A stretch of 37,016 nt of DNA from an uncultured Eubacteriales bacterium (GTDB lineage: Bacteria; Bacillota; Clostridia; Christensenellales; CAG-917): the NCBI GenBank assembly GCA_900549225.1, contig URNP01000013.1:1-37016 (forward strand), written 5' to 3'. Within the stretch, counting starts at the first letter, position 1. Each line of letters begins with the position of its first letter. This document shows positions 1-6,058 of this stretch, piece after piece. The notes beneath the pieces are model-generated. The model made no database searches. It saw only the letters and a list, made by a program, of their open reading frames with translations, and had not been told where the DNA came from. A program made the translations under genes and the position numbers.

Positions 1-44
1 GGCAATACGCACACTTGCGTGTTGCCGTTGCCTCGGCGACGGTT
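1..44 (-). other. Two adjacent hairpins downstream of the coiled-coil gene
   Basis: Two stem-loops lie back to back just past the stop codon of the leftmost gene. One pairs GGCAA..ACGCA with TGCGT..TTGCC (positions 1-26). The other pairs CCGTTGCC with GGCGACGG (about 27-44). The window ends before any U-tract could be seen, so this may be a terminator or a structured intergenic spacer. Confidence 0.4.
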
Positions 45-49
45 TTTGC

Positions 50-499
50 TTACTCTTCTACAAGTTTGCGTTTTCTGTCGTTGATGATGCCAAGGCTGTC
101 TTTGATAGTCTTCTCAGCGCCGTCGAGAATGTTGAAAGCAAGCGAGCGTGCCTCGTAGTCCATCTTGTGATAGTTCTCTTCCGCTTCGCGTTGCATGGCT
201 TCTGCCTCTGCCTTTGCGCGAGCGTAAACCTCGGTTTCAGCCATAAGGCGTTTTGCCTGTTCTTCGGCTTTATCCATAGTTTCGTTGGCGTATTTTTCGG
301 CTTTTTCAATGATATCGTCGCGCTCTTTTTTGATTTGAGTCGCCTCACGAAGAACGAGCGGATAACTTGCTCTGAATCTTGAGATAAGGTCGAGCAACAC
401 GGCTTTATTGATGACTATGTCGCTGTTGCTGAACGCGGCTTTTTTCGCTTTAAGCACTTCGCTTTCGATTTCGTTGATAAGCATATCGATTGTTTCCAT
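50..499 (-). CDS. DivIVA / V-ATPase subunit H-like coiled-coil protein
   Basis: A 149-residue, highly charged protein with no signal peptide or membrane segment. Residues about 50-110 are Glu/Lys/Ala-rich and helical (KKERDDIIEKAEKYANETM and following), as in DivIVA-like and ATPase-subunit-H/F0-b-like scaffold proteins. Clostridial genomes often carry such a gene beside coaD, which is the order here. I chose the ATG at 499 because it has a GGAG site 8 bases upstream; an in-frame upstream start at 550 has no such site. The role is probably structural (division, septum or membrane scaffold), but this rests on composition and neighbourhood, not on a diagnostic motif. It follows the RsmD-CoaD gene by about 110 bases and may share its transcript. 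Confidence 0.7.
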   Translation of the reverse strand: METIDMLINEIESEVLKAKKAAFSNSDIVINKAVLLDLISRFRASYPLVLREATQIKKERDDIIEKAEKYANETMDKAEEQAKRLMAETEVYARAKAEAEAMQREAEENYHKMDYEARSLAFNILDGAEKTIKDSLGIINDRKRKLVEE

Positions 500-612
500 A
501 AACGCACTCCTTCGTATATCGATCATTTTATTATAAGGACGATATATCAATATATCCCTTTGATTTCTTACGTTTGTTCTTATTCGCTTATTTTTTTCGC
601 TATTCTAAACGC

Positions 613-1623
613 CTATTTCAGATTTTCAAACTCTTTTGACGTGATAAGCGACACGCAGCACGCAGGCACTGACGAATAATCCCCTTTGGAGATTTGCTCT
701 CGTGCGAGCGTCGAACTTATTTTTGAAAACGCGCTCGGCTCGATAAACACGGTCTCGAATCCGTGTTCGCGATTGAACTTTGCCATATCTTCCTCGTACG
801 CTCTGTCCTCGTCGCCTCTTATCCCTCTGACGAGTGCGCTTGCGCCCACGTCGGCGGCAACTTCAACGGCGTATTTGTCGGAATACAACGCTTTTGCTCC
901 CTTCTTCTGCTCGCATACGCAATTTACGATCGCAAGCCTTTGAGCAGGATTGAAAGCGTACTTCTTATCGGGATTTACAAGACAAGCCACCCACACTTCG
1001 TCGAATTGACAAAGCGCTTCGTCAAGCACCGCCTCGTGTCCTTTCGTAAACGGGTCGTAACTTCCGGCCATAAGCGCAACGTATTTGCGAGAAATAAACT
1101 CCGCAACGACCGTACCCATTTTTTTTGTGCGTTGCTTGTAGCGAGAATCGCTCACTTCGTAAGTCTTTTCCGCGCCGTGCTCGAACACGATCACGCCGTC
1201 TTTATCGAGCAAATCGAGGTCGAAAATCATTCCGAGTGCGAGTTCTCCGAGTCCGCTTGCATACGGCGGATCAACGAAAATCATATCGAATTTTTTGCCC
1301 GTAACGTACGCATTGCGCAAAACACCCGAAAAATCCGAATTGACAACCTTAAAATTGCCGTCGATACCCTGCAAATTTTTACGCACGAGTTCGACGCTAT
1401 CCTTGCTGTTGTCAACGAAAGTGACTTCCTTCGCACCTCTTGAAATACACTCTATACCGAGCGCGCCGCTTCCTGCAAAAAGGTCGAGCACAACGGCGTC
1501 CTGACTGTATCCTTGCAAGACGTTAAACAACGTTTCCTTTATTCTCGTAGTCGTCGGGCGCACTCTGTCGTCCTTTGGCGAAGCAAGATTTTTGCCTCTG
1601 TATTTACCGGCAACAACTCTCAT
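613..1623 (-). CDS. rsmD-coaD: Fusion: 16S rRNA (guanine-966-N2)-methyltransferase RsmD + phosphopantetheine adenylyltransferase CoaD
   Basis: One uninterrupted 336-residue frame encodes two enzymes that are usually separate. Residues 1-180 are RsmD: MRVVAGKYRG start, SAM-binding loop LDLFAGSGALGIE (47-59) and the N2-methyltransferase motif DPPY (118-121). Residues about 182-336 are CoaD, the fourth step of coenzyme A synthesis: nucleotide-binding GSYDPFTKGH (187-196), VRGIRGDEDRAYEEDMAKFN (265-284) and ISSTLARE (302-309). Both halves are near full family length. The two genes are commonly adjacent in Firmicutes, so the fusion probably arose by loss of the stop between them. The start at 1623 has a GGAG site. 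A 19-bp palindrome lies just upstream (1636-1654). Confidence 0.95.
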   Translation of the reverse strand: MRVVAGKYRGKNLASPKDDRVRPTTTRIKETLFNVLQGYSQDAVVLDLFAGSGALGIECISRGAKEVTFVDNSKDSVELVRKNLQGIDGNFKVVNSDFSGVLRNAYVTGKKFDMIFVDPPYASGLGELALGMIFDLDLLDKDGVIVFEHGAEKTYEVSDSRYKQRTKKMGTVVAEFISRKYVALMAGSYDPFTKGHEAVLDEALCQFDEVWVACLVNPDKKYAFNPAQRLAIVNCVCEQKKGAKALYSDKYAVEVAADVGASALVRGIRGDEDRAYEEDMAKFNREHGFETVFIEPSAFSKISSTLAREQISKGDYSSVPACCVSLITSKEFENLK

Positions 1624-1635
1624 ATTTATCTCCGA

Positions 1636-1654
1636 TTATATTCACAGAATATAA
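1636..1654. promoter_or_regulatory. Perfect palindrome before rsmD-coaD
   Basis: TTATATTC-ACA-GAATATAA is an exact 8+3+8 inverted repeat, 13 bases upstream of the rsmD-coaD start and overlapping the probable 5' leader. It resembles a dimeric repressor operator, but I cannot name the factor. An mRNA hairpin is the alternative. Confidence 0.4.
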
Positions 1655-1681
1655 CTTTTCTCATTTCCCGTCTATATTCGG

Positions 1682-1733
1682 GTGCGGGGTTTTACCCCAC
1701 CCACAATTATTAATTATCCGTTATTAATTATTA
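1682..1733. repeat. GC hairpin next to AT-rich direct repeat
   Basis: GGGGTTTTACCCC (1686-1698) is followed by two copies of TTATTAATTA separated by TCCG. The element fills the gap between the folate gene and rsmD-coaD and overlaps the last codons of the former. It looks like a small dispersed intergenic element, but only one copy of the full unit was noticed in the window. Confidence 0.3.
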
Positions 1734-2308
1734 ATTCTTTCGCCAAAGTACGGATTCTCTTTCTCTCCGCTTTGGTCAACGATTCTCTTCTCCGTCACGA
1801 GCATATCGAGCGGATGATCGAAAGTGCTTATTTCAAGACCTTTGGCTTCCTGACAGTCAAACGCAAGTCCCAAAACGAAGCAGTCGTGACAGGCAAGATA
1901 TCGGTCGTAATAACCTTTGCCGTGCCCTACCCGATTCAATCCGTCAAAAGCAACCATAGGTACGATCGCAAGATCGGGATCGTCGACAGAGTGAGATCCG
2001 ACGGGTTCGAGAATCCCCCACTTATTCGTCTTGAAATTCGTGAACGGCGTGATTGCGACTGCCTTCATCTCGTCGCCGTACACTCTCGGCACGCAGACCA
2101 CTTTTTCCGCCATAAGCGCAAGTCCGACGATTTCTTCCGTATTCGGTTCGTTTTGAGTGCCGAGATAAACAAACACCTTATGTGCGCGCCTGAACTCATC
2201 CAACCCCGAAAGCGCGTCGGCAATTGCGCCGCTCGCCCACTCTTTTTGATCGCCCGTAAGTTTGGATATATTAGATTTCGCCGTCAATCTCGCTTGTTTC
2301 TTGTCCAT
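1724..2308 (-). CDS. 5-formyltetrahydrofolate cyclo-ligase
   Basis: A 194-residue protein of the 5-FTHF cyclo-ligase family, which converts 5-formyltetrahydrofolate to 5,10-methenyltetrahydrofolate with ATP. Seen: the N-terminal basic helix MDKKQARLTAK, YLGTQNEPNTEEI, the folate-site segment KWGILEPVG and the family signature VAFDGLNRVGHGKGYYDRYL near residues 125-145. Length fits the family. The start is uncertain. ATG 2308 overlaps the end of alr by 38 bases and has only a weak AGAGA site. A GTG at 2332 sits directly against AAGGGG, which is too close. I prefer 2308 on homology. The overlap with alr implies co-transcription. Confidence 0.9.
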   Translation of the reverse strand: MDKKQARLTAKSNISKLTGDQKEWASGAIADALSGLDEFRRAHKVFVYLGTQNEPNTEEIVGLALMAEKVVCVPRVYGDEMKAVAITPFTNFKTNKWGILEPVGSHSVDDPDLAIVPMVAFDGLNRVGHGKGYYDRYLACHDCFVLGLAFDCQEAKGLEISTFDHPLDMLVTEKRIVDQSGEKENPYFGERINN

Positions 2309-3308
2309 TGCGTTTGTAGTATCTCTGCACACGCCCCTTAAAAGACGTATACACCGTGTATTCTATCGTTTTCCGTTGTTTTGCGACCTCGTGAACGCAT
2401 TTTTCGTCTACGAGCACGACTTCTTCGCCGACTTTTGCCCTATAGTCTTTCGTATCGACAACGAAAGTGTCCATACACACGTTCCCTATCACTTTGCACG
2501 CGCGCCCGTCAATATAAACGTCCGACGGATTTTCTCGGCATACACCGTCGGCATAGCCTCCGAAAATCACGGCAGTGTTTGTGTCGTGCGGCAAAACGTA
2601 GTCGCCGTAACTCACGATTTCGCCTTTTTTTAGAAATCTCGACTCTATCACGCGCGAATATACGCTCATTGCCCCGGTGTACGCTCCGATTCCGAGGCGC
2701 ACCGCATCGTATCGCAATTCTTCCTTATTCATAGAGTGCGTTGACGCAAGGTGCGCAATCGCGCTCGGATATTCTCCCTTGACGGCTTTTACGCACTTGT
2801 CGAACGAGTTTTTTTGATTCAGCGTTCCGTCACGCAAGTGCGAATATACGCCTTCAATGCATAATCCGTGATTTTTCAATGTTCTAACGGCATTTTTTAT
2901 GCCTTCGCAATCAAAGCCGAGTCTGTGCATTCCGCTGTCCGCTTTGATATGCAATCGCACGCTTTCGGGATTTATTCGTCCGTCGTTTGCAAGTGAAACG
3001 AGTTCGTTCGCTTGCTCTATATCGTGCACGCCGATTATCACGCCCAAGTCGCACGCTTTTTCAAGTTCATCGCTTGCGCACGCGCACAGCAAAACGTCCT
3101 TACTTATGCCTACGTTTTGCAACTGCCACGCCTCTTCAAGCGTAACCACGCCGAAAGCGTCAACGATATCCTCGGTCTCTTTTGCCACTTCTTTAAGTCC
3201 GAAGCCGTAGGCGTCCGCTTTCACCATAAGTATAATCGGCACTTTCACGTCCGCTTTTACTCTTAAAATATTGCGCCTTACGACGTCGAGATCAACGACG
3301 ATTTTCAG
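2271..3308 (-). CDS. alr: Alanine racemase (probable CTG start)
   Basis: Pyridoxal-phosphate enzyme that interconverts L- and D-alanine for peptidoglycan. Seen: PLP-lysine motif MVKADAYGFG; SGMHRLGFD; VRLGIGAYTG; the catalytic-tyrosine segment GGYADGVCREN; and VCMDTFVVD. No ATG, GTG or TTG gives a complete amino terminus. The first GTG (3248) would remove the first beta strand. In-frame upstream sequence encodes MKIVVDLDVVRRNI, a good match to the conserved V-x-IDL-x-x-(I/L)-x-x-N start of the family. A CTG at 3308 has GAGGTGG 9 bases upstream, and a stop lies just beyond. From CTG the protein is 345 residues with the PLP lysine at 30. An ATT at 3314 is a less well-spaced alternative; a sequencing error is a third. 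Confidence 0.9.
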   Translation of the reverse strand: MKIVVDLDVVRRNILRVKADVKVPIILMVKADAYGFGLKEVAKETEDIVDAFGVVTLEEAWQLQNVGISKDVLLCACASDELEKACDLGVIIGVHDIEQANELVSLANDGRINPESVRLHIKADSGMHRLGFDCEGIKNAVRTLKNHGLCIEGVYSHLRDGTLNQKNSFDKCVKAVKGEYPSAIAHLASTHSMNKEELRYDAVRLGIGAYTGAMSVYSRVIESRFLKKGEIVSYGDYVLPHDTNTAVIFGGYADGVCRENPSDVYIDGRACKVIGNVCMDTFVVDTKDYRAKVGEEVVLVDEKCVHEVAKQRKTIEYTVYTSFKGRVQRYYKRNGQETSEIDGEI

Positions 3309-3317
3309 TTTAATAAC

Positions 3318-3344
3318 CCACCTCGGCTATTATTGTATGAGCCG
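3318..3344 (-). promoter_or_regulatory. alr ribosome site next to a hairpin
   Basis: The Shine-Dalgarno CGAGGTGG (3318-3325) directly abuts, and its first bases overlap, a CGGCT/AGCCG stem (3324-3328 with 3340-3344). The site decides the unusual start of alr. Formation of the hairpin could affect translation. Confidence 0.45.
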
Positions 3345-3513
3345 AAGTCCGTTCTCGTGCAATTATTCTCTTTTGCAGTAGTCGACAAAGCAACCGCCGA
3401 GAATAATTTGTTATTGATTTTTTATATCATCGTCAAAAACGAACCATCGACAAGACAGAAAACTATGTCTTTTGCAAGTCTTATCCTATGTTTTTGCCTA
3501 TATATCCCCAAAA

Positions 3514-3532
3514 CGATTAACATAGTTAATCG
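3514..3532 (-). terminator. Terminator after the PH-like gene
   Basis: Perfect stem CGATTAAC-TAT-GTTAATCG followed on the minus strand by TTTT. It separates the valS-to-PH-like-gene unit from alr. The remainder of 3309-3549 is AT-rich with no ORF. A TTGACG followed 17 bases later by TAACAA near 3390-3420 is a weak alr promoter candidate. Confidence 0.6.
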
Positions 3533-3549
3533 CTTGTTCGATTGTCAGA

Positions 3550-4029
3550 TTATTTTTTGTTTTTATCCTTTTTTTCCGGCGTGAAAACTTCGACGATAAT
3601 TTCTCCGATATGATTTCGCATTTCGCGGATAAACGCGTCTGTTTTCGACGGGGAAATATTCACTCTGAAACTCATCTCGCCGTCCGACTCTTTAAGTCCT
3701 TTCGTAATGAGATAAATTTCGCCCGTAAGGCTGTTTTGTTTTATGCAAATTATATCGTCGTACTTGATTCTGTCCACGAAAAATCCGAGTACGGCAATAA
3801 TTTTATCGTCCTTAAATCCGTAATAACTGTTGACAAGCACCAGCAATGCCGCAACTGCGATAATCACGGCGGCTACGATAGACACCCATGCCACAGCCGG
3901 TTGCGAAGTCGCAACTCCGTTTGCCCCTGCGAGCATAGCGATATCAAGCCCTCCTATTGCCAAAGCCCCCAAAACTATGATTGTGACGATGACGGTTTTC
4001 ACCACGCCGAAATTCATTCTAAACTTCAT
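3550..4029 (-). CDS. Small membrane protein with bacterial PH-like domain
   Basis: A 159-residue protein with two hydrophobic helices near the amino end (about residues 8-30 and 42-63). A cytoplasmic beta-rich domain follows: YYGFKDDKIIAVLGFFVDRIKYDDIICI ending in a helix, INPSKTDAFIREM-like. This strand-then-helix order, with the phrase on which gene settings the protein responds to, is typical of bacterial PH-domain (YcxB/YdbS-type) proteins of unknown function. ATG 4029 has an excellent AAGGAG site; an upstream in-frame start at 4068 does not. It is the last gene of a leftward group after two polytopic membrane proteins and before a terminator. Confidence 0.6.
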   Translation of the reverse strand: MKFRMNFGVVKTVIVTIIVLGALAIGGLDIAMLAGANGVATSQPAVAWVSIVAAVIIAVAALLVLVNSYYGFKDDKIIAVLGFFVDRIKYDDIICIKQNSLTGEIYLITKGLKESDGEMSFRVNISPSKTDAFIREMRNHIGEIIVEVFTPEKKDKNKK

Positions 4030-4103
4030 ATTCGCTCCTTCTAAGTCCTTATTGTCGGTCTTTTGCATTTCTGTTTCGGTCGATTAGATACAAGGTTTTG
4101 CGC

Positions 4104-5132
4104 TTATTCGGCGTCCTTGCCGTCCTTCACGTACTCGTCGATAGTGATTTGTTTTTTATCTTCTTCCTGTCCCTCGAAATCGAATTTCTCGGTCTGTTGC
4201 TCTGCTCTGAACCCGTACTCTACGGTGTTGATAACCGTCGTAGCGTCGGTATAGAAGCTGAAGCCTTTCGTCTTGTAGTAACCGATAAGTTCGATTGCGC
4301 GAAGCATGAAGTAGTACATACTCGGAAGAATCAGCGACATAAGTCCGCCCGTAGGCACGGCAAGCGTCGTTGCGATGACATACACGATAGAGAAAGTCAC
4401 CGCGTAGGATTTGAAAAGTCCGCCGATATTGCTCTTGACGTAAGTCAAACTTCTCGTGAAACTCGTATACACGCTCTCTTCGGGATGGAAAATCATTCTC
4501 GGCAACCACCCTGCCAAAAGCGTGGCTCTTAATGAACAAATCGTGATTCCCACAACCAGCAGAATAGGCACGACGAAGAACCCTATTTTGTTGAACATTC
4601 CGAAAAGAATTGACATCATTATTGCTCCGAAAAGCAAGTCAATCGGAAGAGTTATCGTCAATCTAGCGCCCGAATATCTGCAGCATTTTTTGAAATTGAG
4701 CGCCATATTGCTCGCAAAACCGTAGCGCATATTGGACGCCATAAGGTTGTTTATGATATCCGCGTTCGTATAATAAGAAAGTCCGAACACGAAGCAATAG
4801 AACGCATATATGAATATACCTGCAAACACGAGTCCCACCGTCACACCGGGATTTTGAGCGAGAATACCCAAAATATCGGTGACTTGGTGCAACATTTCGG
4901 CAAGTGCGCTTCTTACGGTGTTCGAGCCGTCCCAAACGGTTGAAAGCGTGTCCTTAATCGCATTGACGTAAACGCCCACGTCCGTAGAGGAGGCAAGCAC
5001 GTTCCAAATCGGAAGAATGATTGCCACGCCTATGGCAAGCGACAGCACGAGCGAGATCACGATCCACAAAAAAATCTTTGCGGCGTGCCCCATATTTGAA
5101 AACAATAGAGATAACGAATACTTAAATTCCAT
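4104..5132 (-). CDS. Polytopic membrane protein, function unknown
   Basis: A 342-residue protein with about six hydrophobic segments. The first (IFLWIVISLVLSLAIGVAII) follows MEFKYSLSLLFSNMGHAAK. Others include VGLVFAGIFIYAFYCFVFGL and SYAVTFSIVYVIATTLAVPTGGL. The C-terminal 60 residues are soluble and acidic. No catalytic motif seen. ATG 5132 has CGGAG 7 bases upstream; a longer frame to 5369 would overlap the upstream membrane-protein gene and is rejected. Organisation resembles the neighbouring membrane protein: loop with MIFHPEESVYTSFTRSL, then paired helices. The two may be distant paralogues that work together, possibly as an envelope-homeostasis pair. Confidence 0.7.
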   Translation of the reverse strand: MEFKYSLSLLFSNMGHAAKIFLWIVISLVLSLAIGVAIILPIWNVLASSTDVGVYVNAIKDTLSTVWDGSNTVRSALAEMLHQVTDILGILAQNPGVTVGLVFAGIFIYAFYCFVFGLSYYTNADIINNLMASNMRYGFASNMALNFKKCCRYSGARLTITLPIDLLFGAIMMSILFGMFNKIGFFVVPILLVVGITICSLRATLLAGWLPRMIFHPEESVYTSFTRSLTYVKSNIGGLFKSYAVTFSIVYVIATTLAVPTGGLMSLILPSMYYFMLRAIELIGYYKTKGFSFYTDATTVINTVEYGFRAEQQTEKFDFEGQEEDKKQITIDEYVKDGKDAE

Positions 5133-5188
5133 ACTATTCTCCGAGGCGTGCGCCTCATATTTGTTTGCAAGGCAAGCCCTGCGAATAA

Positions 5189-6049
5189 TTATTTTGACCA
5201 AATATCCTTTTTCTTCGTTTCGAGGTCCATACGCTCCGTACCCGTAACTTCGTAGAAGATATTGTACATAAGCGTAATGTAGAACGGTACGACGTAAAGG
5301 TATGCGATTGCGTCGAGAAGTAACTCCGCAACCACCCCGCACTTGAGCGCGCCCGTGACGATCATACATATCTCGACGGGAAGAAGCACGAGGAATATCG
5401 TGAGGAAGGTCTTTCCCGTTCTTCCGGAAATACTACGCACCGCTTGTCGTAGCGCGGCTTTTTTGGGAAGTCCCGTATGCAGACAGAACGGCGGCCACAG
5501 TATCATTATGGACATTACGTAAATCATAAGAATCTGCATAACGACAAGCGTAAGCGACGAGAACACGAGCCAAGTCGTCCTGCTCTCGAACGCAACCCAC
5601 CATAGATAGTACAGCACCGTGCCGAGAACGTTGAACAACTCGAAAAACACGAGCGTCAGCGTGCAGAACGTAAGCGAAGTCAGAAGGTTGAAATTGAGTC
5701 TCGTTTTGACTCTGCTCGGCGCAATCGTAAACACGCCTATGCGCATATGCGTGTCTATAACGCCGTACATAATCGCAACGAAAAACACGAGCAGCGCAAG
5801 TCCTATCAAGCCGAGATACCAATATGAAAACGGCAATTCGCGCATACTGACGTACATATCCGCAAAGTTTTGCGGATTTATCCTATCGTAATCGAAAAGA
5901 TAATAGAGATTTGCCGACGGCGAAATCAAAAAAGGCAACAGCAACGCAGGCGCGACGCTCATAAGCATAAGATACGCGCCCTTGTCGAAAAAGTATTTCC
6001 ACGTCTGCTTAAAGCAGAGGTTGTTCTTCGTGCTGTCTTTTATTCTCAC
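5189..6049 (-). CDS. Polytopic membrane protein, function unknown
   Basis: A 286-residue protein with about six membrane segments, including YLMLMSVAPALLLPFLI (27-43), YWYLGLIGLALLVFFVAIMYGV and LVVMQILMIYVMSIMILWP. A loop LHTGLPKKAALRQAVRSISGRTGKT precedes the last helices, as in DUF975/YesL-like bacterial membrane proteins, but I cannot assign a family. The GTG start at 6049 has a GAGGAGG site at good spacing. It begins 9 bases after the valS stop, so it is almost certainly co-transcribed with valS. Confidence 0.7.
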   Translation of the reverse strand: MRIKDSTKNNLCFKQTWKYFFDKGAYLMLMSVAPALLLPFLISPSANLYYLFDYDRINPQNFADMYVSMRELPFSYWYLGLIGLALLVFFVAIMYGVIDTHMRIGVFTIAPSRVKTRLNFNLLTSLTFCTLTLVFFELFNVLGTVLYYLWWVAFESRTTWLVFSSLTLVVMQILMIYVMSIMILWPPFCLHTGLPKKAALRQAVRSISGRTGKTFLTIFLVLLPVEICMIVTGALKCGVVAELLLDAIAYLYVVPFYITLMYNIFYEVTGTERMDLETKKKDIWSK

Positions 6050-6058
6050 CTTGCCTCC

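Noticed and set aside
763..1443. Long plus-strand ORF opposite rsmD-coaD
   Set aside because: It runs antisense to a well-supported gene, has no ribosome site and no recognisable motif; many similar opposite-strand frames in the window are shadows of real genes.
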